The notes: a model not told the origin generated them from the letters alone. A DNA stretch of 29,294 bases from GCA-003244245 sp049673305 (GCA_049673305.1 JBATXM010000037.1:1-29294); one strand, 5' to 3'. Shown: positions 14,044 to 22,652, counted from the first letter of the stretch. Translations and numbers: made by a program.

Positions 14044-14892
14044 ATGTCCGGTAACTCGCACACCTCGATCCGGTCCCGCCAGGTCGCCGCTGAGCTGCGC
14101 ACTTTACGCGAGCAGGCGGACATGTCCGGCGCGGAAGTGGCCAAACTCATGGGCATGTCGCCCAGCAAGATCAGCCGGATTGAGACCGGCGTCACCGGCC
14201 TGCAGATCGAGGACGTCGCCGCGTTGCTGGGCCTGTACAAGGTGCCCGCGTCCACCCGCGACGAGCTGCTCGACCTGGTGCGCCGCTCCGAGGAGCGCGG
14301 CTGGTGGACCCGCCAACCCGGCCTGCCCCAACTCTGGCGCAGCCTGATCGACTTCGAAGCCAAGGCCACCCGCGTGCAGAACTACGAGGCATTGTTCGTA
14401 CCTGGTCTGCTGCAGACCGCCGAGTACACCCGGGCGATCATCCGGGGCGTCGCTCCCACCGTCTCCGAGGCCGAGCTGGACAACCTGGTGGCTGCTCGGA
14501 TGGCTCGCCAGACGGTGCTCACTCGGGCTAACGCCCCGCAGTTTTTCGCCGTGGTCGACGAAGGTGTTCTGCGTCGCCCGGTCGGCGAGCCGGGGGTGAT
14601 GCGTCGGCAGCTGGCCCACCTGGTTGGTGCCGCGGAACGCCCGCACGTGACGCTGCGGGTGGTGCCGTTGTCGGCCGGGGCGCACGCCGGGCTGCGCGGA
14701 CCGTTCATGATCCTCGAGTTCGCCGAGGAGCCAGCGTTGGTGTTCCTGGAGAACCACAGCACCGTGCTGTTCCTGGAAGAGGAGACCGATCTGGCCTCCT
14801 ATCGGGTGGCGCTGGGGGCTATTCTGCAGGCAGCCCTTGCACCCGCTGCAACGACGGAGCTGATCACCCAGATCGCCGCCGAGCACGGGTGA
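14044..14892 (+). CDS. XRE-family regulator with DUF5753 C-terminal domain
   Basis: The 282-residue protein has an N-terminal helix-turn-helix (about 14-70; LRTLREQADMSGAEVAKLMG followed by SPSKISRIETG) and a DUF5753 domain with its usual marks: LRR-like SEERGWW, YEALFVPGLLQTAEYTRA, ARMARQ, VVDEGVLRRPVG, VTLRVVPLSAGAHAGLRGPF and VVFLE-like ALVFLEN. This is the WhiJ/BldB-associated type that often works with a DUF397 partner in development and antibiotic control. The ATG at 14044 has GGAGG about 9 nt upstream. It lies 46 bp before a DUF397 gene and divergent from a small hypothetical gene, the common three-gene layout. Confidence 0.9.
   Translation: MSGNSHTSIRSRQVAAELRTLREQADMSGAEVAKLMGMSPSKISRIETGVTGLQIEDVAALLGLYKVPASTRDELLDLVRRSEERGWWTRQPGLPQLWRSLIDFEAKATRVQNYEALFVPGLLQTAEYTRAIIRGVAPTVSEAELDNLVAARMARQTVLTRANAPQFFAVVDEGVLRRPVGEPGVMRRQLAHLVGAAERPHVTLRVVPLSAGAHAGLRGPFMILEFAEEPALVFLENHSTVLFLEEETDLASYRVALGAILQAALAPAATTELITQIAAEHG
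14837..14851. promoter_or_regulatory. Palindrome TTGCA-N5-TGCAA inside the XRE 3' end
   Basis: The second perfect copy of the palindrome lies in the codons for ALAPAAT, 102 bp before the DUF397 start. It may be an operator for DUF397 or a by-product of codon use. The related copy at 15359 is in duplicated sequence and is not independent evidence. Confidence 0.3.
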
Positions 14893-14938
14893 ACCGGAGA
14901 GCCGCAACGGCCCGTCAGAGCACCGAGAGGAGCGCGGG

Positions 14939-15139
14939 ATGCCTGCGCCGGACCTGAGCACTCCCCAGTGGCGGAAGAGCAGCCGCAGCAGCGATCAGCC
15001 GAACTGCGTCGAGATCGCCATCACCGCTGGTGCCGTCGCGGTGCGCGACTCCAAGCACCCCATCGGCGGCTCCCTGCTCATCCCCCCGCTCACCTGGACC
15101 GCCTTCACCACCGCGCTGCGCGCCAACGAGTTCGGCTGA
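14939..15139 (+). CDS. DUF397 protein
   Basis: The 66-residue protein has the DUF397 signature: WRKSSRSS near 11, NCVEIA near 22, VAVRDSKHPIGG near 33-44 and a final WTAFTTALRANEFG. Proteins of this family accompany XRE-DUF5753 regulators in actinomycetes and are thought to act with them, in some cases as an antitoxin-like or modulating partner. GAGAGGAG precedes the ATG by about 6-8 nt. It lies 46 bp after the regulator gene and is probably co-transcribed with it. Confidence 0.88.
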   Translation: MPAPDLSTPQWRKSSRSSDQPNCVEIAITAGAVAVRDSKHPIGGSLLIPPLTWTAFTTALRANEFG

Positions 15140-15339
15140 CCAGAACAGTCCCGGAACTGAACACTTGTACTGATCGGATCCGGCTAGCGGCCAGCACGCG
15201 GCAGGACCTAATCAGCCCAACAGCGGTGGCCACCGAGTGAGGTCTCGCCAGGTAGAAGTCCGGTTGTATCCCCAACGGCGACCTGCCCGCGCGCTCCCGC
15301 GAGTCCAACTAAGCGGCATGCCAATCGGCTGTCATTGAT
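15140..15339. other. Spacer between the DUF397 gene and its decayed copy
   Basis: No gene is supported. The sequence keeps high GC, but none of the frames resembles the N-terminal part of an XRE gene. Confidence 0.3.
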
Positions 15340-15660
15340 CGGTACCCTTCGGGTAACCTTGCACCCTCTGCAATGGCGTAGCTAGTCGCCCAGACAGCCG
15401 CCGAGCGGAGCCTGGCTGCACAGAGACCCGAGAGGAGCGCCGGATGCCGGTGCACTGGCCTTCAACGCCACCCAGTGACGGAAGGGCAGCAGCATTGACG
15501 TTGCGTCTGGCCTTGACGTTGCGTACGATGTCAAATCGGCCGTCGCCCGCCGAACCGTGGCGGTGTATGACGACCAGGACAGCACGGCGAGTTCCTGGTT
15601 GTCACCCCATGGGCGTAGGCCGTTCATCGCCGGGGTGCGCGGCGGCGAGTTGGCTCGGGG
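15340..15660 (+). pseudogene. Decayed copy of an XRE 3' end plus DUF397 gene
   Basis: The DNA at 15354-15410 aligns by eye with the last 50 bp of the XRE gene (shared CTTGCACCC, CCCAGA, GCCGCCGAGC). 15425-15480 aligns with the DUF397 leader and start (GAGAGGAGCGC, GGATGCC, CCCAGTG-CGGAAG). Further on, fragments of DUF397 appear in different frames: VAVYDDQDS, then EFLVVTPW after a frameshift, then FIAGVRGGEL. Stop codons and frameshifts prevent any product. It is either an old tandem duplication of this module or the remains of a second one. Confidence 0.6.
15359..15373. promoter_or_regulatory. Third TTGCA-N5-TGCAA palindrome, in the decayed module
   Basis: This perfect palindrome corresponds by position to the copy at 14837 within the duplicated XRE 3' end. 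Its two arms are intact although the flanking coding sequence has decayed. Confidence 0.3.
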
Positions 15661-15851
15661 CGTCGGATGACTCCTGTCGCACGCAGCATGCGGGAAACCG
15701 CGTCAGACTGGTTACATGCGCTACCGGCGGTGGGAAGTCTGTTGTCAGCAGCAACTAAGACAGTCATAAGTATTCGCTGAAAAGAAGACGAAAAGAGGTT
15801 TGAGGACACTACTCACTCCGGCTTGACATCCATAAGGGCATCAGCTCCCCG
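15661..15851. other. Downstream region of the BBE-like gene with an imperfect inverted repeat
   Basis: An inverted repeat CCGG-c-TTGAC / GTCAA-at-CCGG spans about 15817-15861 and touches the stop codon of the minus-strand flavoenzyme. It may serve as its transcription terminator. No gene is seen. Confidence 0.3.
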
Positions 15852-17342
15852 TCAAATCCGGAGCGGTTCAGGATCGCCTTGCTCAATCTCAATCGATTGC
15901 GCGTGGTTAAAGATATTGAGCGGATCCCATCTCCTCTTCACCTGCTGGAGCTTGGGATAGTTTTCTTTGTAATAGAGGGTTTTCCAGTTGGACAGGTCTA
16001 CGTCGGGGTAGTTGACGTAGCAGCCGTCGAGGCGGCCATCGGGGACTGGACCGTCACCACCGTACATGGCAGAGTAGAAGTCGCGGATCCAGCGGAGGTT
16101 CGCCTCGTCGTCGTTCTCATGAGCCCAGTAAGTCTGATACTGCAACTTCATAGCTGACGAACGTTGTGGAATAGCGGTCCGGGCTGGTTCGACGGAATTC
16201 ACCTGACCGCCGTAGGAATCGACTTGAAGTAATGCCTGCGCATTCTTAAATTTGGACTCACGCAAGATTTCCCAAATAGTTTGGCACTCGTCGGTAGTAA
16301 AGTTACCAATCATGTAAGCTGACTTGTATTTACCTCGCCGGGGACTTCCCGAGCCGTTGAGGGTCTGGGTCACAAACAACCAAGGCATCACCTGAATATC
16401 GAGGGTCGACGATGGAATTCCGTGATAGCCTACAGGGGCAGAAAGGGGCTCGGGACGAATACCAGCAGGACGCACCGCGTCCCGGAAGACGTGTATAGGG
16501 TCAGGGTCATCACCCACCACTTGGATGGTCAATCCAATATTAGGCGTGGGAGCACATGTGAGATGCAGCAGTGCGAACAGACCTTGAAAGGGGTCGCCGG
16601 GGTCCTTGTGGTCAACGAAGAACTGGCCATAGATCTGCAAGAACTCAGTAAACTTATCAATAGTAAAGTCCTCCCAGTTCCAGCTCTCACTGACCAGGCA
16701 GACCCGCGACGGAGCGGCCGGAGGGTCAGCAAAAAAGAATTTTGTCACGATACCGAAGTTGCCTCCGCCTCCGCCCTGGTGCCCCCACAGCATCAGTGAT
16801 TCGACACTGTCCACCACCTCCGCACTGAACCGATCACAGCGTGCATGTCCGCTACCGTCGACATGGACCACCTCGACGGCGCTCAGGTAGTCGACCGTCA
16901 ACCCGTGCAGGCGCGACAACAGGCCATAGCCCCCACCGGTGATATGACCTCCTGCGCCCACAGAGTAGCAGGAACCCCCCGGTAAGGTCACCCCGTACTG
17001 CTTGTACAACTGGACATAAACATCGAACAGCGTGGCGCCCGCGTCGACAACCAGCCACCCGGTCTCGGCATCGACATACACGCCATTCAGGAGAGACAAA
17101 TCAACAATGACTCCACCAGTGTTGCCATAGGCAAAGTTTTCATAGCAGTGACCGCCACTACGCACCGTGATCCGCAGCCCATCACGCACAGCCGACTCAA
17201 CCGCCGCGACGACGTCAGCCGGGCTGCTGCATAGCCGCACATACCCCGGGTCAGCGATCCAGCGCTGGTTGAAACCACGGATCACTGTTCCGAATCGCGG
17301 ATCACCGGGTAGCACGATGGATCCCCCTGCACTGCTGTTCAC
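15852..17342 (-). CDS. Berberine-bridge-type FAD oxidoreductase, probable bicovalent flavin
   Basis: These enzymes oxidise sugars, alkaloids or antibiotic intermediates with covalently bound FAD. The 496-residue chain has the FAD_binding_4 fold, with RSGGH (His65, expected 8-alpha-histidyl link), PGGSCYSVGAGGH (Cys125, expected 6-S-cysteinyl link) and GGGYGLLSRLHGL. The C-terminal BBE motif YVNYPDVDL, WKTLYYKENY and RRWDPLNIFNHAQSI completes the family layout. The GTG at 17342 has GGAGG at a good distance. No signal peptide is seen. GC content is clearly lower than in the flanking genes and AT-ending codons are common, which suggests recent acquisition. It has no biosynthetic neighbours, so the substrate is unknown. 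Confidence 0.9.
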   Translation of the reverse strand: MNSSAGGSIVLPGDPRFGTVIRGFNQRWIADPGYVRLCSSPADVVAAVESAVRDGLRITVRSGGHCYENFAYGNTGGVIVDLSLLNGVYVDAETGWLVVDAGATLFDVYVQLYKQYGVTLPGGSCYSVGAGGHITGGGYGLLSRLHGLTVDYLSAVEVVHVDGSGHARCDRFSAEVVDSVESLMLWGHQGGGGGNFGIVTKFFFADPPAAPSRVCLVSESWNWEDFTIDKFTEFLQIYGQFFVDHKDPGDPFQGLFALLHLTCAPTPNIGLTIQVVGDDPDPIHVFRDAVRPAGIRPEPLSAPVGYHGIPSSTLDIQVMPWLFVTQTLNGSGSPRRGKYKSAYMIGNFTTDECQTIWEILRESKFKNAQALLQVDSYGGQVNSVEPARTAIPQRSSAMKLQYQTYWAHENDDEANLRWIRDFYSAMYGGDGPVPDGRLDGCYVNYPDVDLSNWKTLYYKENYPKLQQVKRRWDPLNIFNHAQSIEIEQGDPEPLRI

Positions 17343-17505
17343 TACATCCTCCTACCGAAGAAATGACTTACAGTAACCCCGACTCTTCGTGATCTTGGCG
17401 GCGTGTCCGGGGCTGGGTGAACGATAGTGCCCGTCTGCCTTGGGCTCGCTGAAGATCCATGCTCCCGGACAGAAAGGCACTTCCGATGTGCAGGCTACGA
17501 CACCC
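17343..17505. other. Gap between the helicase 3' end and the flavoenzyme start
   Basis: This stretch should hold the promoter of the minus-strand flavoenzyme. No strong hairpin ends the helicase transcript. Confidence 0.3.
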
Positions 17506-20500
17506 TTACAAGAGGCGCGGTTGGGTGTCTCGGGGTTTCTGGCGCGGCTGGATGCCACCGATCTGCTGGTACCCGGCGGGGTCGAGGTCAGCCAGGAATG
17601 GTGACCGGTTGGTCTTGCGGGCGGCGCCGTGTCGGACCCGTTCAGTGGCGTGGCTGAGGTAGAGGTGCCGCTGTGCCCGGGTCATGCCGACGAACAACAG
17701 CCGGCGCTCCTCGCGCACGTGCTCCCCGTCGGCGCCCTCGGGTGCGGTTCCCGGCCAGCGCAGCGGCAGCAACCCGTCCTCACAGCCCACCACGAACACC
17801 ACCGGAAATTCGAGCCCCTTGGCGGCGTGCAGGGTCAGCAGCGAGACCCGGTCGGCGCGGGGATCCCAGGTATCCACCTCGACACCGAGCGCGAGCTCGG
17901 TGCGAAACCGCTCCAGGTCATCGCCACACCGGCCGGCCAGTGGGGTGAGCAGCTCCACAGCGGTGTGGACCTCGGTGGCAGTGTCCTCCCGCTCGGCGGT
18001 CGGGAGGCGGCCCAGGACAGTGCTGGCGGCGTGTCCCAGACGGTCCAGGACCGGCATCCGTTCCGTACCGGCGGCCGGTGCGTACGCCAGCTCACCCAGA
18101 ATCCGCTCCACCCCTGGCCGGTCGGCCAGTCGGTCGTGCGAGCGTTTCTGAAACGGCAGGCCCGCCCTGGTCAGCGCGCCCATCACGGCCCGTGCCTGCC
18201 GGTCGGTGCGGTACAGCACGGTGAAGTCGGAGAAACCCCACCTGGGGGTGCCCACGGTGGCGCCGGAGTCGACTCGCCCACTGTCGAGCGCGTGGAACGA
18301 CACCCCACCCAGCAACTGCTCGATCGTGCGCGCGACGAACGACGCCTCGGCCTGCTCGGTGGGCGCCTGGTGCACCCCGACCAGGCAGTCCGCGTGGGCA
18401 CCCATCGGCCGCAGCACGCGGTCCGGAACCAGGGTCGTCGGCGAGATCACCTGCAGGGCCGCAGTGAGGATCGTCGCCCCGGAGCGGTAGTTCCGGGTGA
18501 GCGCCACCGTGTGAGCACCTGGGAAATCCTGCTGAAAGCGCAGGAAGAACCCGACGTCGGCGCCCCGGAACCGGTAGATCGCCTGGTCCGGGTCACCGAT
18601 CGCGGTGAGGTTGCCGTGCGGGCCCGCGACCTGGCGCAGCAACCGGTACTGCAGCTCGTCGACGTCCTGGTACTCATCGACCGAGATCCACCGGTACCGA
18701 TCACGGTAGGCAGCAGCCAGGTCCGGGTCGGACTCCAGAAGCGTGACCGGCAGCGCGACGAGATCGTCGAAGTCGACCAGATCCCGCTGGCGCAGTGCCT
18801 TGGTGTACCGGTCGGCGGTGTACTGGTCGGCGGTGTCGGCGGACTCCGTTTCCGGCTCGCCGGTCCGGCGTTGCCGGGCCAGGGCGGTGAGCAAGCGCCG
18901 GGCTGTCGTCTCCTCACCGGTCAGCTCGGTCGCGATGGCCACCTGCTGGGCCTGGTCGGCGATACCGAAGCCCGGGCTGATCCCCACCCGCTCATGCTGT
19001 TCGCGCAGGATGCGCACACCCAGGGAGTGGAAGGTCGCGATGGTTAGCTCGGGCGCCTGCTCGGGTATCAGCGCGGCGAGCCGCTGAGCCATTTCCTCGG
19101 CCGCGCGGCGGGTAAAGGTGATCGCCAGACAGTGCTGTGGTGCCACGCCGCGCGCCCTCACCAGGTGTGCGATGCGGTGCGTCAACGTGCGGGTCTTGCC
19201 GGTTCCCGGGCCAGCGATGATCAGCAGCGGCCCTTCGGTGATCTCGGCAGCGGTTCGCTGCTCAGGATCAAGACCGTCGAGCATCGGCTCCGTGGCGGAC
19301 ACCGGTCGTTCCCATTCCCGTGGCGGTCCGGTCCTGGCGGGTGGGGCCGGCTCGGGCCGGAGGGTGGCCGTGCGTTTCAGCGGGGTCGATACTGGCTCGC
19401 TCGCGCCGAACAGCGCGTCGTCGAAGAGCGCCGGGGCGGTGAGCGTGCGGAGCCGTTTCAGCTCGCCGGGTTCGAAGAGCGTGATCACGCCGTACTCGCC
19501 GTCGTACCCGGCCTCCCGGGTCACCGCGCCACGGCGCAGCCGGGCAACGGCCTCGGCGAGCAGCGGCGAGTGGGTTTCGATGTCCTCGACCGGGATGTCC
19601 TGCAGGATCACCAGCTCGGGCCCCAACGCGGCGGTGAGCTGGTCAATCTGCCCGAGCACCTTCTTGCTCTTCGGTCCCGCACCGAGGATCTCACTCATGA
19701 TCTCCGGCAGCGGGACGAGGCTGCGGAAGCCGGCGGCGCCCTCAGGCCGGACGCCTTCGGGCCGGTCAGCCAGTTCCTCGACCCGGCTCAGCACACCGAC
19801 CGTCAGCGGCTTGCCGCATTCCGGACACCTCCCGCCGTGCTCACGGGTCTGCTGCGGATCCATCCGCACGCCGCACTTGCGATGCCCGTCGACGTGGTAC
19901 TTGCCTTCCTCGGGGAAGAACTCCACCGATCCCGCGTGCCCGGCACCGGTTTCCAGTGCCCGCCGGATCGCGAAGTAATCGAGATCGGTGTCGAACACCG
20001 TGGCCTCGCGGCCGAGCATAGGGGGCGAATGCGCGTCGGAATTGCTCACCAGCCGGTAGCGGTCCAGACCGGAAATCCGCCAGTTCATCACCGGGTCGCT
20101 GGACAGCCCGGTTTCCAGCGCGAAGATGTGCTCGGCGAGATCAGCGTAGCAGTCCTCGACTGCATCGAACCCCGACTTCGAGCCCAGCACGGCGAACCAC
20201 GGCGTCCAGACATGGGCCGGCACCAGATAGGCACCGTCACCGCATTCTAGGGTGATCTCCAGCAGGTCGCGGGAGTCCAGGCCGAGGATGGGGCGCCCGT
20301 CGGAACCCAAGTTGCCGATCCGGCCGAGCCGGCGGTTGAACTCCGCAGCCGCATCGAAGCTGGGCACATACACCAAGTGGTGGACCTTACGGGTGAGCTC
20401 AGCACGCTTGTAGATCGTGGAGATCTCCACCGACAGCATGAACCGCACGTCGGCCGCAGCCACGCTCGGCGGCAGCCTGCTGATGATGTCCCGGTCCAGG

Positions 20501-20715
20501 TCCTCGCGCAGCCGGAACAACCCTGGCTCGGCCGACACCAAGTTCTCCCGCAGGTGATCGAACCAGGCCGGGTGGGTGAAATCCCCGGTGCCCACCAGCG
20601 TGATGCCCTTGCGCCGCGCCCACCAAGCCAGATGCTCCAGGTCGCAGTCCTTGCTGCAGGCCCGGGAGTACTTCGAGTGAATGTGCAGATCAGCATGGAA
20701 ACGCACCCGCAGCAT
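17506..20715 (-). CDS. PHP phosphoesterase - zinc ribbon - UvrD/Rep helicase fusion
   Basis: The protein (1069 aa from ATG 20715) joins a predicted phosphoesterase to a DNA helicase. The PHP domain (about 1-270) starts FHADLHIHSKYS and has GTGDFTHP, SVEIST, PAHVWTPWF and SNSDAHSP, metal-binding blocks of the TIGR00375 type. A zinc ribbon follows (Cys281, Cys297, Cys300, nearby His). From about 478 an SF1A helicase begins: Walker A GPGTGKTRT (502-510), TFHSLG, VDEYQDVDELQ (679-689), GDPDQAIYRFRGA (707-719), LHAAKGLEFPVVFV and VGMTRAQRHLYLSHA. All helicase motifs are intact. The upstream TTG at 20772 is possible, but the PHP domain begins right at ATG 20715. The fused family is known but little studied; a role in DNA repair is inferred from the helicase. 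Confidence 0.9.
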   Translation of the reverse strand: MLRVRFHADLHIHSKYSRACSKDCDLEHLAWWARRKGITLVGTGDFTHPAWFDHLRENLVSAEPGLFRLREDLDRDIISRLPPSVAAADVRFMLSVEISTIYKRAELTRKVHHLVYVPSFDAAAEFNRRLGRIGNLGSDGRPILGLDSRDLLEITLECGDGAYLVPAHVWTPWFAVLGSKSGFDAVEDCYADLAEHIFALETGLSSDPVMNWRISGLDRYRLVSNSDAHSPPMLGREATVFDTDLDYFAIRRALETGAGHAGSVEFFPEEGKYHVDGHRKCGVRMDPQQTREHGGRCPECGKPLTVGVLSRVEELADRPEGVRPEGAAGFRSLVPLPEIMSEILGAGPKSKKVLGQIDQLTAALGPELVILQDIPVEDIETHSPLLAEAVARLRRGAVTREAGYDGEYGVITLFEPGELKRLRTLTAPALFDDALFGASEPVSTPLKRTATLRPEPAPPARTGPPREWERPVSATEPMLDGLDPEQRTAAEITEGPLLIIAGPGTGKTRTLTHRIAHLVRARGVAPQHCLAITFTRRAAEEMAQRLAALIPEQAPELTIATFHSLGVRILREQHERVGISPGFGIADQAQQVAIATELTGEETTARRLLTALARQRRTGEPETESADTADQYTADRYTKALRQRDLVDFDDLVALPVTLLESDPDLAAAYRDRYRWISVDEYQDVDELQYRLLRQVAGPHGNLTAIGDPDQAIYRFRGADVGFFLRFQQDFPGAHTVALTRNYRSGATILTAALQVISPTTLVPDRVLRPMGAHADCLVGVHQAPTEQAEASFVARTIEQLLGGVSFHALDSGRVDSGATVGTPRWGFSDFTVLYRTDRQARAVMGALTRAGLPFQKRSHDRLADRPGVERILGELAYAPAAGTERMPVLDRLGHAASTVLGRLPTAEREDTATEVHTAVELLTPLAGRCGDDLERFRTELALGVEVDTWDPRADRVSLLTLHAAKGLEFPVVFVVGCEDGLLPLRWPGTAPEGADGEHVREERRLLFVGMTRAQRHLYLSHATERVRHGAARKTNRSPFLADLDPAGYQQIGGIQPRQKPRDTQPRLL

Positions 20716-21017
20716 CCTGCCACAGTCGAGACTGGCATCCCGCCACCGCCGGACCGCCCTGTCGGCGGACAACAGGTCCGATCAGGGCGGTCGCGGCGGG
20801 CAGGATGCATCGCCGTAGTTCAGTCAACAGGCAACCTCGCCAGCGGAAGCTTCTTCGGTCTGGGACGCTGGCTCTCACTACCAGTAGTAAACCAACACCC
20901 ACCGTAGGGGTTGCGGGATCCCCCGCATAGTGTGCTCACCACTGTGTGACTGGTCTGTAGCGTGGAACGACTGTCGGGGAGTTACCAGGGTCACTACTGA
21001 ACGAGAGGACCCGATCT
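20716..21017. other. Divergent promoter region between the helicase and protease genes
   Basis: No gene is supported. A small hairpin GCGGG-N4-CCCGC lies at 20913-20926, followed by CATAGT (20926-20931), a possible -10 box that would give the protease mRNA a leader of about 80 nt. No riboswitch is recognised. Confidence 0.35.
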
Positions 21018-21977
21018 GTGCTCGTCCGAAGCCGCTCTTACTCGCTGGCTGCTGCTGTCTTGGGTTTGCTGCTCAGCGTTGGCCTCGCGCTCCCTGCGTC
21101 GGCATCCCCGAAGTCGCTCAGCCCGCAGTCGCTCAGCCCAAGGGCGGCCAGCCCTGCGCAGCGGTTGGCCCCCCGTGACCTGGTGACGCTGCGGGCGGTG
21201 ATGGCGGTGCTGGCCTCCCGCTCGAGCCGCGTCCCGGACTCGGTGACCGGGTGGTACGTCGACCCGGCCAGCGACTCCGTCGTGGTGTCGGCCACCGACG
21301 ATGCGGCCGCACGGGCCTTCGCGGCAGGTCAGGACAAGGTGCGCATTGAGCACGTCAACGCTCGCCCGGTACCGCTGGTCGACCTGCGCGGGGGTGACAC
21401 GATCACCAACACGTCGGGTAACCGGTGCTCGATCGGCTTCAACGCGGTCAGGGGCCGCACTCGCTACATCATCACCGCCGGGCACTGCACCAAGCTGGGC
21501 GGCACCTGGGCTGGGCCGGACGGCAGCGCCATCGGCCCGGTCGCCGCATCGTCGTTTCCCGGTCACGACTTTGGCTTGGTCGAGGTGACCTCGCAGTACT
21601 GGGAGCAGACCCACAACGTCGAGACCGACAGCGGCTACCGCCCCGTGAGCGGTGAGGCACTCGCTGCAGTGGGTGACCAGGTATGCCTGTCCGGATCTAC
21701 CACCGGCTACCACTGCGGCGAGGTGCTCTCCACCGACGAGACCGTGAACTACGGCAACGGTGATGTCGTGGCCGGGCTCACCGGAACCAATGTCTGCGCC
21801 GAGGCCGGCGACTCCGGGGGGTCCTTCATGAGCGGCACTCAGGCGCTGGGCATGTTGTCCGGTGGCAACGGTGGTTGCCTGCTCGGCGGGAAGTCCTACT
21901 TCCAGCCGATCCACCAGGTGCTGACCACCTACGGGCTCACCCTCCTCACCGGCGGAGCGTCCAGGGACGATCGCTAG
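21018..21977 (+). CDS. Secreted S1 (streptogrisin-like) serine protease
   Basis: The protein is exported and self-processed. A Sec signal peptide covers about 1-30 (RSRSYSLAAAVLGLLLSVGL followed by ALPASASP). A pro-segment follows to about 125; GWYVDPASDSVVV and the DAARAF-like stretch resemble the end of the alpha-lytic protease pro-domain. The mature S1E-type chymotrypsin domain has His156 in TAGHC, Asp184 in GHDFGLV and Ser266 in AGDSGGSF, with Cys pairs around the His and Ser sites. The 319 aa fit small streptogrisin precursors. The GTG at 21018 has GAGAGGA 8 nt upstream. A short repeat (SPKSLSPQSLSP) lies after the signal peptide. Its TAG stop overlaps the thiE stop in the sequence CTAG. 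Confidence 0.92.
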   Translation: MLVRSRSYSLAAAVLGLLLSVGLALPASASPKSLSPQSLSPRAASPAQRLAPRDLVTLRAVMAVLASRSSRVPDSVTGWYVDPASDSVVVSATDDAAARAFAAGQDKVRIEHVNARPVPLVDLRGGDTITNTSGNRCSIGFNAVRGRTRYIITAGHCTKLGGTWAGPDGSAIGPVAASSFPGHDFGLVEVTSQYWEQTHNVETDSGYRPVSGEALAAVGDQVCLSGSTTGYHCGEVLSTDETVNYGNGDVVAGLTGTNVCAEAGDSGGSFMSGTQALGMLSGGNGGCLLGGKSYFQPIHQVLTTYGLTLLTGGASRDDR

Positions 21978-22621
21978 CGCGATGAGCGCAGCAGCTGTGC
22001 GAAGGCGGCGGCGGTCGCCTGCGGGTCCGCCGCCTGGGTGATCGCGCGGACCACCACCACCCGCTCCGCTCCGGCGCAGCGCACCTCCTCGAGCCGTTGA
22101 GTGGACTCGATGCCGCCGATGGCAAACCAGGGACGGGTCGCTCTGGTCGTGCGGACCAGGTCCAGCCCGGCGGCCGGGCGACCCGGCTTGGTCGGGGTGG
22201 GCCAGCACGGACCGGTGCAGAAGTAGTCCACTCCACGCCGCGTGGCGGCGTCGGCGGCCTGGCGGGCATCGTGCGTGGAAAGGCCGATCACCACCTCGTC
22301 GCCGAGCACCCGGCGCGCCCAGCTGACCGGTAGGTCATCCTGGCCCAGGTGCAGCACCTGCGCACCGGCGGCCAGCGCGACGTCGGCCCGATCGTTCACC
22401 GCCAGCAGCGCGCCGTGCCGCTGGCAGGCGTCGGCGAGCACCTCCAGGGCGGCGAGCTCGGGGCGGGCCTCGAGGGTCTTGTCTCTGAGCTGGATGATGT
22501 CCACGCCGCCGGCCAGCGCCGCGTCGGCGAACTCGGCGAGGTCGCCGCGATCGGTCCGGGCATCGGTGCACAGGTACAGCCGCGCGTCGGCCAGCCGGGC
22601 CCTGATCTGTTCGCCGTCCAT
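21974..22621 (-). CDS. thiE: Thiamine-phosphate synthase ThiE
   Basis: ThiE couples HMP diphosphate to thiazole phosphate to give thiamine phosphate in the cytoplasm. The 215-residue TIM barrel has IQLRDK near 42, AVNDRADVALAAGA, LHLGQDDLP, GLSTHD, YFCTGPCWPTPTKPG (diphosphate loop) and WFAIGGI, then an ERVVVVRAI end. The ATG at 22621 begins right where the family starts; a longer open frame upstream lies inside thiO and is rejected. There is no Shine-Dalgarno sequence. TACGGT (22628-22633, minus strand) ends 6 nt before the ATG, so the mRNA is probably leaderless. It is divergent from thiO by 31 bp. Confidence 0.95.
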   Translation of the reverse strand: MDGEQIRARLADARLYLCTDARTDRGDLAEFADAALAGGVDIIQLRDKTLEARPELAALEVLADACQRHGALLAVNDRADVALAAGAQVLHLGQDDLPVSWARRVLGDEVVIGLSTHDARQAADAATRRGVDYFCTGPCWPTPTKPGRPAAGLDLVRTTRATRPWFAIGGIESTQRLEEVRCAGAERVVVVRAITQAADPQATAAAFAQLLRSSR

Positions 22622-22627
22622 CTGCGG

Positions 22628-22645
22628 ACCGTATCGCGGTAGGGT
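22628..22645. promoter_or_regulatory. Back-to-back leaderless -10 boxes for thiE and thiO
   Basis: On the minus strand TACGGT (22628-22633) ends 6 nt before the thiE ATG. On the plus strand TAGGGT (22640-22645) ends 7 nt before the thiO GTG. The two boxes are 6 bp apart. Any -35 elements must lie inside the opposite gene. The 31-bp gap leaves no room for a TPP riboswitch. Confidence 0.5.
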
Positions 22646-22652
22646 GGACAGA

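Noticed and set aside
17629..20250. Long plus-strand open frames opposite the helicase gene
   Set aside because: They are mirror frames of high-GC coding DNA. The minus strand has a full set of helicase and PHP motifs, while these frames have none.
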